Of a DNA stretch of 64,000 bases, positions 48,201 to 60,719 are shown one piece after another; position 1 is the first letter of the stretch; the number at the start of each line of letters is the position of its first letter. Source of the DNA: Maylandia zebra (taxonomy: Eukaryota > Chordata > Actinopteri > Cichliformes > Cichlidae). Position numbers and translations under genes: made by a program. The notes under the pieces are model-generated. The model made no database searches and was not told the DNA's origin. It saw nothing but the letters and a program-made list of their open reading frames with translations. The stretch is from assembly GCF_041146795.1 (NCBI RefSeq), contig NC_135187.1:35783056-35847055 (forward strand), read 5' to 3'.

Positions 48201-49232
48201 TCATGAGGAGTCATCCAACCATCACCAGCGTCATCTCTGCTGTCATGGGATCACGTGACTGCTCAGAGTCAATTTCTGATCCGATTGCTGTGTAAAGTGC
48301 TTTGTCAGTAAGGTCAATAAGATCAGTAAGACCTGAAAATAGCTCAAAGCTCATGTGGTAAAATCTGTGTGTTACAGGGCAAAAAAAAAAAAAAAGTGGG
48401 GGGAGTGGTGCAGTGGGTTCAGGGGGCAGTGCCAGAGGAGGCTGGCCAATGCAGTTAGGGATCATCAGATCATGCCTCCCCTGCTTGAGCAGCACACAGG
48501 ACGTGGAGGGAGAGAGGAGCTGAGAGAGAACAGCTGTGTACCAAAACAGAAAGAGCCAGTCGGCAACAGCAGCCCAGGAAGGCGTCAGTGCACATAAACA
48601 GTGCTTTTAAAACCCCGTGTGTGCCTCGTGCTGAGCAGTATAACACAAGTGTGTGTTACTTGGCTGTTTAATTTCAAAAGCAGTATTGTGAAGGTGGTTA
48701 ACGACCAGTTTTAAGGGCAGCAGCAAAGCCCTGTGATGTCACTGTGCCTGGCAACGTTATTCTCAGGGAAGTATGGCAGTTCACATGCACACAAGCTTCA
48801 CTTGTATAATTAAGCACACAGCTTTCATGAGCTCAGCAGCTGAGATTGAATCTTACTCTCCAGTGAACTATAAAAGATGAAGGACACAGCAGCGCCTGTA
48901 AAGAGATCCAGGTCATTCAGATGGTGCTCAAACTGTATCAATAAGAGTTCGTACAGACCGTGATCATCTATCAATTTATTTTTATTTTTCTATACATATA
49001 TAAAATGTTTGGCACATTTCTTTTAAAATACATCATATTTTTGTCTAAACATTTGTTATGGCTTGAATATTTCTCATTTACGATTTTCCATTGATAACCT
49101 GAAACCCAAAAGGCAATCTTGGCACTTGTTCACATTTTGTAGGAAACTGCGCCACAGCAAACCGAGATAAAGCAGAATCCTGATAGGTTAAAATCTTCAT
49201 GTCATTCAGTTCTGTCTTTGCTGCAGCCGATG
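45240..49232. other. Spacer between anln 5' end and eepd1 3' end
   Basis: No exon is recognised on either strand. There is a dispersed repeat-like segment near 45895-45955 (ggctggactgggacataaat, accggcccaccagg), an A-run near 45569, and a poly-A/G tract near 48380-48405. A 157-codon plus-strand frame at 47537-48010 has no family features. KIAA0895, which lies between EEPD1 and ANLN in human, was not found. Confidence 0.5.
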
Positions 49233-52200
49233 TCACCGCTCATGTTTGGGCAGAATGTCTCCCCTGTCCACCACTGCCATACCAGGTCCGCTAAGCTCCT
49301 TAGGAGGTAGGTCTGCATAAAATTCTGCAAACACAGGGCAGTGATCAGAGGCCACACCGCCCCATGACCAGTTATCTGGGATCCAGGGGTTAGTTAAGCC
49401 TTCCCGAACTACCATGCAGTGGCCTGTCAAGAACAAAGGACACAAGAACAGTCAGGAGATACTTAGAACTTCATGCAACACAAATAATGCACCAAACTTT
49501 GATCTGATAGTAGCTTCTATAAAACTAGGATCACGTTCATCATACATTTGAGAAGTAACCATGTATCCTCTACTTTACACATAGTTTAAAATACATTTTT
49601 ACATTTATTTTGTAATTATTTTTATCTTGAGACTCAACTTAAACTTTGATTGACTTCTAGTCTAAATAACTCAGGTGCAAGTGTGGCCTCAAAGTGCTTT
49701 TAACTAGGCTCAGACTTGTCTTGGCACACTTGGTAAGTTGATGATTTGACACTCAGATTAGACCAAACTTAGACTTGAACACCTGGTTTGACTTGTCATA
49801 ACTGGAGACCAAATTTTAAATTGGTTTGGTGAACTCCAGAGCACACTTAGTCTTGTGTAAAGGACCTGAGAACTGACTTAACATTTAGTTTGTGTTCGGC
49901 ATAAAACCTGACCTGTTTTTAACCAGACTTGAAACTAAAGCCAGCCTCGTTTTAAGACCGTTAATGAAAAACCTGACTTTACTTGTTTTATATGACTAGT
50001 TTATAAACTGCTATACATTTAATCGTTAGTTGCTTGTGTGACTTCTTTCTTTCTTTTCAATTCTTCTTCTTAAAAGGGAGTTTTTCCTTCCCACTGTTCA
50101 TAGAGGCTCATCTGATTGTTAGGATTGTAAACATACAATATAAAGAACTAAACTGACCACCTGTGTAAAAGCAACGCTCGACTTGGACTTCTGTGATGAC
50201 TCTATGTAGACACGCAGTGCTAACTAATAACACAAGAACTACATCTAAAATTATACAGGCGTAAGTTAGCATGTTATATGTTTGAGTTCCTGATAGTTAG
50301 AAACAAAGACTAAACAAGTACGGCTTGTTTGGATGGGTCGCCAAGAGAAATCCCCATCTTTCTAAAACGCACCTCATAAAAATTGGAGCTGTGCATAATG
50401 AAAACCCTGAGTGAGCTAAAATACAAGGTTCAAAGTTCTTTATTTGCCATTCGTGCATAAACCAGCAGGCACACTGGAACTCTTGGTCAGAGCTCTGTCA
50501 GTCATAGTACGCATGTTAGAAAGAGGCAGAAATAAACAAGACAGAACAAAAAATCTAAGTTGGTTTTACAAGCTCCTGAATCATGGAGGTGTACTCGGCT
50601 TATTTACTTATATACAGTTATGTAAAAAAATCAAATAAATGACAGAGTCAACGTGGACATTGCCACTTATCTTTAAAACTTCATATCAGTGTATCCAGAC
50701 TATTTAACCTAGAGTCTTCTATCATGCCACAACTGAGCTCGATTCAGAGGATCAGACGGGAACTCTGATTGTTCTTTAACTCTGCAGGATCTCCATCTTC
50801 CATTTTAAAAAATTACATTATGAAAAATTGGGGTTTTTTTTCACTATTTTAATATAATAACTTTCAAATATTCATTAACCCTTTCATGCATGAATTATGA
50901 CAAAATTTTTTTAAGTATTTTTATTCATCTTTAGGGATGAAAAAAATGTTTTTTGAATTTCTTTTTTTTTAAACGTTCTTTTCAAGGATTTTTCTTTCCT
51001 TTAAACATGTGCAGTTAGGTGGACAACTGGCTATTTTTAGGCCTTTCTGAGAATCGGTGTGGTTATGGCATGGTCTCAAAGCACCTTGAGGGAACTGTTG
51101 TGATTTGGTGCCAGAAAAATACAATGAATTGAATTTAAAAGCATCCTTCGTCCATCCACTCAGACTTCAGAAGAGCTGCTATTCCTCCTACAGTAATGGT
51201 CAGAAAGTTATCAAACTTACAACTATCATCTAATCTCTTCACAAACTGTGGAAACATCGCACTGGTCTTCAAACATCGTGGTTTCTGTGTCTCTGCACTC
51301 TTCATCCAGATTCTATGCAATACTTACTTTCAGGTGAAAAGAGGACTTTGGACCAACAGTCTAACAGCAGGATGGTAACATTTTTTCATTTTAGCTCAGA
51401 TAATAAACTAAAAGAATTCTATTTTTCAGGATTGGCTTGATATTAGGAATGTGACAGTTGTGGCCTCTTTCCTGAAGACATCTGTGCACGGTGGCTCGTG
51501 ATTTGCTAAGACCAGCCTCAGCCAAGTTCCTAAAATCAACTTTTGTTTTTTGCTTATACAGATGTTCCTACCATACTTTTAGTTTCTAGTCAACCTCTGA
51601 TTAAAAAGCTTTGATATAGCTCTCTGAAATCAATCAGCCTTCTCAGCACAGATCCTCTGTGGCTTTCCCTCCATGGAGTGTCGATATCCGTCAGCGAGAC
51701 AGCTGTCCATCCAACTACCTACTACCTACTACTACTACTACTACTACTAATAATTTGAGCGAACCAACATTTAAAATAAAGCAGAAGAAATCATATCAGG
51801 TCTAACCTGATTAAATTACAAAAAAAAAACTATTCCATAATATTCTAATATCCTGAGATGCACTTGTAATGTAAACTTAGCCGACTTTTGCCCTGAATTA
51901 ATGAAACACGAATAAAACTGAACTGAACTAAATAACTTGAGATATGATGAATGCTGAATGAATTCACAGATAATTTCCCTTAATATGAAACCTGACCTTA
52001 TCAAGACAACCTAAGAGAACTTTTTAATCTTAATCGGTGCAACTGTCCAAACACAACTGTACATGTACCTGAATATATCTTCTGCAGAGAACGGCTGACC
52101 CAGATGTTGTCCACGCAGCGGGTGCCCTGTGGTGAGCAGGTGGTGATGTTGGTGAACTGAGTGGATGGTATCAGGGCACAGAATTTCTCCTTTCTCAGTG

Positions 52201-55200
52201 TGTCCAGCTCTGAGCTCTGAGGAGAGCAACCAAAATTGCCCAACACTAGTAGATCCTTTTCACCTGCAAAGGAAGAAACGGAAAATAGGACAAGACGTCA
52301 AAAATGACGTCAGACTTTGCGGATCCGTCTACGGCGTCTGACACATGCGGTCTCGACTGGTCCGACCTGGCAGACTAACCTTTTAGTGTTCCCTGGATGC
52401 TGGGAGGGAGGCGTTGACACTTGGCTTCATCAGAGTTTTGGTTTTTGCCACCGGACTGCTCTGGTGAAGCAGGGGCTTGCATATGGACATTCACCACCGT
52501 CAGCTCAAATGAACCAATCTAATGGAAAAAGTCAATTTTTTGACCACTTAAATTTTTATCCTGCTAAGTAAAAAGAAGAACAATACATAAAACCAAAGAA
52601 ATATGCAGCAGTGCATCAACCATGTGTTAGTTCTGGAGGTTTAAGAAAGTATTCAGATCCTAAACAATTACAAATGGATATTGTCTGATTGTTGGGCTGT
52701 TCTCTTCATCGTTCCAGGGTCTTATAGATACGGCTCTCTGAGACAGCTGTTGGTGGGTTTGGTGCCATATAAATAAAATTAATTGAATTGTTTTTTATAA
52801 CCAAACACACATGAATTCAATGACAATAAATTATAGCCTTACTAAAAAGTGAGCCACATAGAGTGGATGGTGTACATGACTCCCATTTCCATTGACAGCA
52901 GGAGACTCCAAGACAAGGGCATCCTTCAGATCAATTCCTGAGGAGCTATCCCACAAAAAGCCAGAGTAGCTCACTCCCTGTGAACAGAGGGATGTATTAG
53001 TGTTAGATACGTTTTCAAAGGTTTATTTAATTAATATAAACTTTCAAGTCAATCTTCTTACTCTACTTATGATTTAGTCAATCACAGCTATTCATATGTC
53101 AGTTACATAAACATCTGACATGTAGTTTACTGATGCTGATTCTTAGAGTGTAAGCATGAAGGTAAACAGCTGCTGGTAATAGAGCTGGAGGGTCACTGCT
53201 ATTTTTACAAAAGATCATTTCATATTTATTCCGCATGAAAGATCAGTCTGTGCAGTAGCACTACTATAGTTTTACTGCAGTACATCTGCAACAGTTCTAG
53301 ATAATAAAAGAAACTGTAGTGGTTAAGAAAAAAAGTCACAGTGTTAAAAAATGTTAAAAACTCTCGACGGGTAAATTATTCAAATCGATTTCTGGGAACT
53401 GAAAACTGAACTGATTGATCTTCGGCAAAGTTTAGACTTTGATTTATTTTTGTGGATACAATTTAAAGTGTCGTTGTAACAGCTGCCAATGGTAAACCCA
53501 CCTTGCTGGAATGGCCGGTGGGTTTTTCCGACACAACACTTTTCCACAGCCCTCGTGGCCATTTCCACTTCTGTAAACTGGCAAGTGTTCCTTGATTTAA
53601 TTCTGCACAGAACTGCAACACATAAAGACAGGTTTGCCTGTTATTATATTACTAACTAAAAAGCAAATTAACATTTTGTAAAACTCTGGAAGCAACTGGC
53701 ACAAAGTATCTAAAGCAACTTGGGGTTTGGTATCTTGCCCAAGGATACTGGAGCAGCCAGAGATTGAACCACCAGCCTTCGGATTAGAGATTATCTGCTC
53801 TACCTCCTGAGCTACAGCCAACCCAAATTATTATCTAATAGATAATTATTTAAATACAACATGTCAAACGGGTAATACACACACAAAAAACATTTTAAAA
53901 GTATTAAGTATCATCTTCTACCAATCTGCTTCGATATACAGGGAGTGCAGAATTATTAGGCAAATGAGTATTTTGTCCACATCATCCTCTTCATGCATGT
54001 TGTCTTACTCCAAGCTGTATAGGCTCGAAAGCCTACTACCAATTAAGCATATTAGGTGATGTGCAACTCTGTAATGAGAAGGGGTGTGGTCCAATGACAT
54101 CAAGACCCTATATCAGGTGTGCATAATTATTAGGCAACGTCCTTTCCTTTGGCAAAATGGGTCAAAAGAAGGACTTGACAGGCTCAGAAAAGTCAAAAAT
54201 AGTGAGATATCTTGCAGAGGGATGCAGCAGTCTCAAAATTGCAAAGCTTCTGAAGCGTGATCATCGAACAATCAAGCGTTTCATTCAAAATAGTCAACAG
54301 GGTCGCAAGAAGCGTGTGGAAAAACCAAGGCACAAAATAACTGCCCATGAACTGAGAAAAGTCAAGCGTGCAGCTGCCAAGATGCCACTTGCCACCAGTT
54401 TGGCCATATTTCAGAGCTGCAACATCACTGGAGTGCCCAAAAGCACAAGGTGTGCAATACTCAGAGACATGGCCAAGGTAAGAAAGGCTGAAAGACGACC
54501 ACCACTGAACAAGACACACAAGCTGAAACGTCAAGACTTGGGCCAAGAAATATCTCAAGACTGATTTTTCTAAGGTTTTATGGACTGATGAAATGAGAGT
54601 GAGTCTTGATGGGCCAGATGGATGGGCCCGTGGCTGGATTGGTAAAGGGCAGAGAGCTCCAGTCCCACTCAGACGCCAGCAAGGTGGAGGTGGAGTACTG
54701 GTTTGGGCTGGTATCATCAAAGATGAGCTTGTGGGGCCTTTTCGGGTTGAGGATGGAGTCAAGCTCAACTCCCAGTCCTACTGCCAGTTTCTGGAAGACA
54801 CCTTCTTCAAGCAGTGGTACAGGAAGAAGTCTGCATCCTTCAAGAAAAACATGATTTTCATGCAGGACAATGCTCCATCACACGCGTCCAAGTACTCCAC
54901 AGCGTGGCTGCAAGAAAGGGTATAAAAGAAGAAAAACTAATGACATGGCCTCCTTGTTCACCTGATCTGAACCCCATTGAGAACCTGTGGTCCATCATCA
55001 AATGTGAGATTTACAAGGAGGGAAAACAGTACACCTCTCTGAACAGTGTCTGGGAGGCTGTGGTTGCTGCTGCACGCAATGTTGATGGTGAACAGATCAA
55101 AACACTGACAGAATCCATGGATGGCAGGCTTTTGAGTGTCCTTGCAAAGAAAGGTGGCTATATTGGTCGCTGATTTGTTTTTGTTTTGTTTTTGAATGTC

Positions 55201-58200
55201 AGAAATGTATATTTGTAAGTAAGTAAAATTTTATTTATATAGCACATTTCTAGATAGAGATCACAAAGTGCTTTACAAGATATAACAGATTAAAAAGACA
55301 AAATACAAACAAAGTTAGCAAAAGGCAGTTTTAAAAAGATGTGTTTTTAGCTGTTTTTTAAAAGTAATCAATGAATCAGCGGATCGTAAGTCCTGAGGAA
55401 GGGAATTCCACAGTCTGGCGGCCACAGTAGCAAAAGCTCTATCACCCCTAGTTTTCAGTCTCGTATACTGAATGACAAGTAGGCCCTGACTACTCGACCT
55501 CAGAGACCTACTAGGGGCATAGGGCTGTAAAAGTTCAATGATATATGGTGGTGCTTGTTGTTGAAGAGCCTTGAAAGTTAAAACCAAAATCTTAAACTGG
55601 ACTCTAAATTCAACAGGAAGCCAATGTAACTGCATGAGCAATGGTGTTATATGTGAAAATTTAGAAGCTTTCGTCAAAAGTCTTGCTGCAGCATTCTGAA
55701 CGATCTGCAGACGCGCCAAAGAACCTTTATTTAAACAAGTAAACAGGGAATTGCAATAGTCCAGTCGTGAAGAGATAAAAGCATGAATAACAATCTCCAG
55801 TTCGGTATAGGATATAATAGAGCTCAATTTAGAAATATTTCTTAAATGATAAAAGCAAGACCGAACAAGAGATTTAACATGACTATCTAACGTAAGAGCA
55901 GGATCAAGGATAATCCCTAAGTTCCTGACAGATGGTTTTACAAACGTTGAAAGAGGACCAAGAGCATTTATTATACTGGGTATATGTCTATCTGGGGCAC
56001 ATAAGAGGAGCTGTGAATGTGGAGCTGTTATATTGGTTTCACTGGTAAAAATAAATAATTGAAATGGGTATATATTTGTTTTTTGTTAAGTTGCCTAATA
56101 ATTATGCACAGTAATAGTCACCTGCACACAGATATCCCCCTAAAATAGCTGAAACTAAAAACAAACTAAAAACTACTTCCAAAAACATTCAGCTTTGATA
56201 TTAATGAGTTTTTTGGGTTCATTGAGAACATGGTTGTTGTTCAATAATAACATTATTCCTCAAAAATACAACTTGCCTAATAATTCTGCACTCCCTGTAA
56301 ATTAAAAGGACCCAGCTGGCAGGACTTGAAATTTAAAAATGAAATTAATATTTAAGATTTGAATATGAACATTTTATATTATTTTCTCAAAGTAAGACAT
56401 ACGGATTTCCGGACATTCAATTTAAAGTCAACTTATACTTAGTGCGTGAGCAGCAGTTAATAGCAAACAATATGAAATCTTATTTTAAACCACTCAAACC
56501 GGCGCACAGTTATTAAAGCAAATGTTCAGTTGAATCATATATAAACTATCAGTCAAAAGTTTGGACACACGTTCACATTTCATGTTTTGTTTTGTTTTTT
56601 AATTTAGATTCTCACTGAAGGCATCAAAACTATGAATGAACACAGATGGAATTATGTAGTAAATAAAAAAGTGTGAAATAATTCAAAACACGTTTATATT
56701 TTAGATTCTCCAAAGTAGCCACTCTTTGCTTTGATTGCTGCTTTGCTGACTCTCTGCAGTTTCTCCATGAGCTTCACGAGGTCGTCACCTGAAAAGGTTT
56801 CCAACAGTCTTGAAGGAGTTCAGAGATGCTGAGCTCTTGTTGGTCCTCCATCTCATCCCAAACCATCTCCACTGGGTTTAGGTCAGGTGACTGTGGAGGC
56901 CAGACCATCAGGTGTAGCACTCCATCTCTCCTTCTTGGTCACAGAGCCCTCACACAGCCTGGAGGTGTGTTCGGGGCCATTGTCCTGCTGAAGAATAAAT
57001 GATGGGATGTGGCTGCAGGATGCTGTGGGAGCCATGCTGCTTCAGTCTGCCTTCAATTTTGAATAAATCCCCAACAGTGTCAGCAGCAAAGCCCCCCCAC
57101 ACCATCACACCTCCTGCTCCAGGCTTCACAGTGCATGTAGAGACCATCGTTCACCATCGCACAAAGACACAACAGGTGGAACCAAAGATCTCAGCTGTGG
57201 ACTCATCAGACCAAAGCACAGATGGTCTAATTCCTCGTGTTTCTTGGCCCAAACAAATCTCTTCTTGTTGCTTTTCCTCAGTCGTGTTTCTCAGCAGCTA
57301 TTTGACCATAAAGGCCTGATTCACACAGTCTCCTCTGAACATGTACAGATGTGTCTGCTACTGGAGCTGTGTGGCATCTATCTGGGCTCTGACCTGAGGC
57401 TGGTGACTCAGATGAATGTATCCTCAGCAGCAGACGGACTCTTGGTCTTCCTTTCCTGGGGCGTCCTCATGTCAGACAGTTTCATCGTAGTCTTGATGTT
57501 TTTGCGACTGCACTTGGGGCCAAAGCTTTAGCAGTGTTGCAGACTGACTGACCTTCAGTCCTTACAGTAATGATGGGCTGTTGTTTCTCTTTACTTAGCT
57601 GATTGGTTCTCGCCATAATATGAACTCTATCAGTTGTCAAACAGAGCTGTGAGCTGTGCACCAACCTGACCGCTGCACAACACAACTGATGGTCCCAACC
57701 CCATTAACTGTTTCACGCACAGTGGTCACTACAGTGGGCAGCTATTCAAAGGCTGTTTTCTTGTATTTGCGTCAGTGTTGATGGTATGATGAAAGGTGAT
57801 GTTGTCCACATAAGTTAACATGTAAAAAACTTTTTTTAAAGTACATGTATAAAAGAAAGTTAAAAAAATCTTTTTTCATGACTAAAGATGAATAAAAATC
57901 CTGATCGAGGTTATCAGAATTCCTGCATGAGAGGGCAAGAAATTCCACAAATGAACCCTGACAGGCACACCTGTGAAGTGAAACCATTTCAGGTGACTAC
58001 ATCATGAAGCTTATTGAGAGAAGGCCGAAGGTTTGCAGCGCTGTCGACAAAGCAAGATTTGTCAGATTCGTCAAAGCATTACTTTGACAAATCTACAATA
58101 TAAGACATATTTAGAGTTATTTATCCTTTTTTTCTTTGCTACATAATTCCATGTATCTTTCTTCATATATGTGATGTCTTCAGTTTGTATCTATGATGTA

Positions 58201-60518
58201 GAAAGTAGTAGAAATAAAGAAAAACCATTAAATAAGAGGTTGTGTCCAAACTTTTGACTGGCAGTGTTTAGTGCCAAGTCACAAAAATCACCTCAAGGTG
58301 CTTTATAGTTTAAGGAAAAAGACCCTGCAGCAAAAACCTCAAACGACCCCCTTTAGCAAGCACTTGGCAACAGTGGGAAGGAAAAACTCCCTGTTAGCAA
58401 GAGGAGGACTCTGCCAGAACCAGGCTCAGGGAGGGGCAGCCATCTGCCACAGCTGGTTTGAGGTGATGGGAGGGAGCCAGAGATTAATAATAACAAATGA
58501 TGAAATGCAGAGTGAGCAGAGTAAGCACATAGTGAGTAAAATATGTGAGTAAAGAAGCAACAATCAGTGCATCATGGGAACCCCCCTAGAGCAGTGGTCC
58601 CCAACCCCCGGGCCTCGGACCAGTACCGGTCCGTGAGTCGTTTGGTGCCGGGCCGCGAGAGTTGAGGCTCAGGTGTGAAATGTCTGGTTTTCAGGGTTTT
58701 TATCGGTTTTCAGCGTTATTTTGTTATCGTTTTTATCGTTAACTCGGTTTTCCTGGGTCTTTTCACGTGTGCTATGAATAAATGTTCTTTTTTTCGGTAC
58801 CGGTACTAGTTTTATTTTGTTGTATTTATCCGCGACACCTTAAAGGCCGGTCCGTGAAAATATCCAAACTGGGAGCTGGTTCCGAAGACCAGGAACCTGA
58901 AAGCTGAAGGCTCTGCTTCTACTTTTAAATATCCTCGCAACCACAGCTTGATTTGGACCTCTGTTGGAAAGCCACATTCTAACTTGCATAATAACCAGAA
59001 GTTCCTTTTATCACTATACCACAACCTCCCATGGCATTCAAGCCCTTGTGATGTGTGTCGATCTGTTATATAGAAGGTTTTGGTATAGGATGGGGTTTCA
59101 GTTAAAGCGCGAGTTACGACGTAGATTTCCTGAAGGAGTATAATTTACACGTAAGCCCTAGAGTCCCTAGAGTGAAGTGCTCTATTGGAGTGACACGGTA
59201 CTACGAAGTCTCTAAGATAAAATGGAGTCTGATTACTCATGAAGTGCCAATTCACCTCAGTGGTCATAAGGTACTATAAGATCTTTAAGATATGACTTTA
59301 GATAAGCGGAAGAAAATGGCTATAATTTATTGATTTGTTATTCAAAATCTTTATTCATTAAAGTTGTTCATGTGTGTCACGTGACTACATTCTGAATGAT
59401 ACCCAGCACAATGTGCCAGACTTTTCAGCAACAATTTATTAATTATTCAGATGTTAATCTGTTATATTTTAATAACACATGAGCATCTTCTGTAGTAATG
59501 CTGTAGTATAGTTAAACTTAACATTAGTTTATTATTTTAAAGTTTTTTTCTTCCTTTTCTATTTGGAGTTTAATGTGTAATATTTATAACACACGATGTG
59601 AGGTGCTGCCCAGTTAAGTGACATGAAGAATGGGATTAATGGTTTCAGAGTTTTTAAATATTGTTTATTAAACTGTTCTCAAACGTAAGCTGACGTCTGA
59701 GTGTTTCTTAGTTTTAGACTAGTCAGTTATGTGGTCAAATTTATTTCCCTCGTTTAGTCAACTAAGAAAATAGTTGCCAGAAACATCCCAACTAAATACA
59801 TCTGCCCCCTTACTGTGACCAGCCCAGAGAAACGGGACATCGCTCCTCTGTCAGCTGTGACAAAAGAACAAAAACACAAGCCAAATGTACACGGAGCGGA
59901 CCAAGCCAACAGACTCCTTCCAAGACAGGAGTGAAAACAGTTTCCATCGAACAATGAGCTTAAGTCAGATGATGCAAACCGTCTCCAACAATGAATTAGA
60001 TCCCAGACAAGCCCCCACTTGTTACAAGTTGGCCCATAGCCAGTGACAAAGAGGGGGGGACGAGACAGGATGTGTTGCTAATCATTATGTTATTCACTAA
60101 AAGGAAATATGACAAATATAAGTTACGAGAAATCAGTAATGACATGAATGAATGAATGAATGAATGAATGAATGAATGAATGAATGAAATGTGCGCTAAT
60201 GTTGGCAGCAGTGTGACGGAAAAAATAAACTAAAATTTGAGGGTGTCAGTCTTGGGAGCGAGAGCACAAGAGTATTTTTAACTCAGGCGTACTTAAACCA
60301 CATGGCTGTAACCCAATCAATTTAACGATCCTCTCCATCACTGAAACCCTGCAGAGTATACACAAAGACAAGCTGCTGTCACATTTCTGATTCCTGCTGC
60401 CCGTGCACGCAAGTCACCTCATTTACAATAGAAGTTGGGATAAGTGTAATTCATGTTCCACTTTACCTTATCAATAGCCTCGTGCTCCAGCAGGTCTTGC
60501 ACTGCCAGTAACTTGATA
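49233..60518 (-). CDS. eepd1: EEPD1 (endonuclease/exonuclease/phosphatase domain protein 1), 3' six coding exons; 5' part outside window
   Basis: EEPD1 has helix-hairpin-helix motifs and a DNase I-like nuclease domain; in mammals it is linked to replication-fork restart and cholesterol efflux. Coding exons in order: 60467-60518, 53502-53612, 52843-52977, 52380-52518, 52069-52263, 49233-49423 (stop TGA). All splice sites and phases agree, giving the last 273 residues of a protein usually near 570. Visible pieces include IKLLAVQDLLEHEAI, FCAELNQGTLASLQKWKWPR, GVSYSGFLWDSSSGI, IGSFELTVVNVHM, LVLGNFGCSP and LTNPWIPDNWSWGGVASDHC. The SDH motif is present, but GNFG has Asn where nucleases of this fold normally have Asp. 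The 6.85-kb intron between the first two listed exons contains several transposons. The N-terminal HhH exons must lie beyond 64000. Confidence 0.92.
49424..52068. other. eepd1 last intron with repeat relics
   Basis: Contents: a degenerate gacttg-rich stretch (49630-49990), dispersed LINE/SINE tail copies near 50069-50160 and 51065-51135, a ccctttcatgcatgaattatg segment after TTAA (50876) that may be the end of a TTAA-type element, and a (CTA)n run near 51718-51748. No exon seen. Confidence 0.5.
50069..50160 (+). repeat. Dispersed LINE/SINE-type tail repeat, copy 2 (partial)
   Basis: It contains aaaagggagtttttccttcc, ccactgttcatagaggc and tctgattgttagg, matching 13820-13900 with losses. Confidence 0.6.
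52685..52790 (+). repeat. Dispersed LINE/SINE-type tail repeat, 3' end
   Basis: It ends ggtgccatataaataaaatt aattgaattg, the usual tail of this family. A similar tail lies near 51090-51134 (ttgtgatttggtgccag, then gaattgaatt). Confidence 0.55.
53680..53823 (-). repeat. tRNA-derived SINE
   Basis: On the minus strand the head reads gttggctgtagctcaggagg (box A, about 53802-53816), followed at the right distance by ggttcaatct (box B, 53761-53770). It then continues ggctgctccagtatccttgg and gcaagataccaaacccc. This is the layout of a tRNA-derived SINE common in fish. The body differs from tRNA after box B and there is no acceptor-stem partner, so it is not a tRNA gene. Confidence 0.75.
54157..55173 (+). 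pseudogene. Tc1-like transposase with two frameshifts
   Basis: It starts MGQKKDLTGSEKSKIVRYLA with the helix-turn-helix domain, and continues with the DDE catalytic domain (LWTDEM, MQDNAPSH, SPDLNPIENLW), ending near GYIGR. Total length is about 339 codons, as expected. The frame shifts by one near 54540 (extra base in a ttggg run) and shifts back near 54915, with a TAA just after. Between the shifts the reading is clean, so the disruptions are recent. Confidence 0.85.
55217..56060 (-). mobile_element. 5'-truncated LINE (non-LTR retrotransposon) inserted into the Tc1-like element
   Basis: The minus strand encodes the C-terminal part of a LINE reverse transcriptase protein (55315-55827): FISSRLDYCNSLFTCLNK, LQIVQNAAARLLTKASK, LHWLPVEFRVQFKILVL and the final RLWNSLPQDLRSAD region. 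The 3' end reads into a short (actt)n tail at 55217-55230. The flanks gaaatgtatatttgt (55202-55216) and gaaatgggtatatatttgt (56061-56079) are a slightly diverged target-site duplication. The clade is not certain (L2, Rex or Nimb-like). Confidence 0.85.
56543..58268 (-). mobile_element. Second Tc1-like transposon in the eepd1 intron
   Basis: Inverted ends: actatcagtcaaaagtttgg near 56545 and, on the right, ccaaacttttgactggcagt to about 58267. Inside, on the minus strand, is a decayed transposase. The sequence is distinct from the element at 53939. Confidence 0.8.
56694..57616 (-). pseudogene. Tc1-like transposase remnant
   Basis: On the minus strand it starts MARTNQLSKEKQ at 57616. It contains TVKPGAGGVMVWGGFAADTV (about 57075-57134) and ends near GYFGESK at 56694. 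Frame changes and stops break it into several pieces, and it is shorter than the usual 340 codons. Confidence 0.75.
58262..58500 (-). repeat. Dispersed LINE/SINE-type tail repeat, reverse copy
   Basis: It contains cacagctggtttgaggtgat, gaaccaggctcagggagggg and cagtgggaaggaaaaactcc, the reverse complement of the family at 13745-13990. It abuts the right end of the second Tc1-like element. Confidence 0.65.
58594..58860. mobile_element. hAT-like element fragment (cagtggtccccaacc type)
   Basis: It starts cagtggtccccaacccccgg and contains accagtaccggtccgtgag and gccggtccgtgaaaatat, a common fish hAT-related sequence. The right terminal repeat is missing, so it is truncated. Confidence 0.6.
58870..60466. 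other. Remaining eepd1 intron sequence
   Basis: Mostly AT-rich sequence with no recognised gene. Near 59090-59330 there is unusual sequence with no obvious family. A (gaat)n microsatellite lies at 60146-60188. Confidence 0.5.
60146..60188. repeat. (GAAT)n microsatellite
   Basis: About ten gaat units in an eepd1 intron. Confidence 0.95.
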
Positions 60519-60719
60519 CTGTAATAAGAGAGAGAATGCATTTTTTTAAAAATGTACCTTTACACGTACATCATATACATACATATGCATTATTTACCCA
60601 AATCCTCTTAAAATAAATAATTAGTTGAAAAACCTGATAGAAAAGCATGATAATGAAACCCACTGACAACAAAAGGACACTTTGGGCATTCCTCCTGTCA
60701 TTACTACATGGTTTTCCAG

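Larger units (their letters stand above)
53939..56297 (+). mobile_element. Tc1-like transposon with 25-bp perfect TIRs, interrupted by a LINE
   Basis: The TIRs 53939-53963 and 56273-56297 are exact inverted copies (cagggagtgcagaattatta plus ggcaa), flanked by TA on both sides. A near full-length transposase lies at 54157-55173. A truncated LINE (55217-56060) is inserted between the transposase and the right end. Without the LINE the element would be about 1.5 kb, normal for Tc1. It lies in an eepd1 intron in the opposite orientation. Confidence 0.9.

Noticed and set aside
53755..53823. tRNA gene on the minus strand
   Set aside because: Boxes A and B are present, but there is no closed acceptor stem and the body continues into a SINE.
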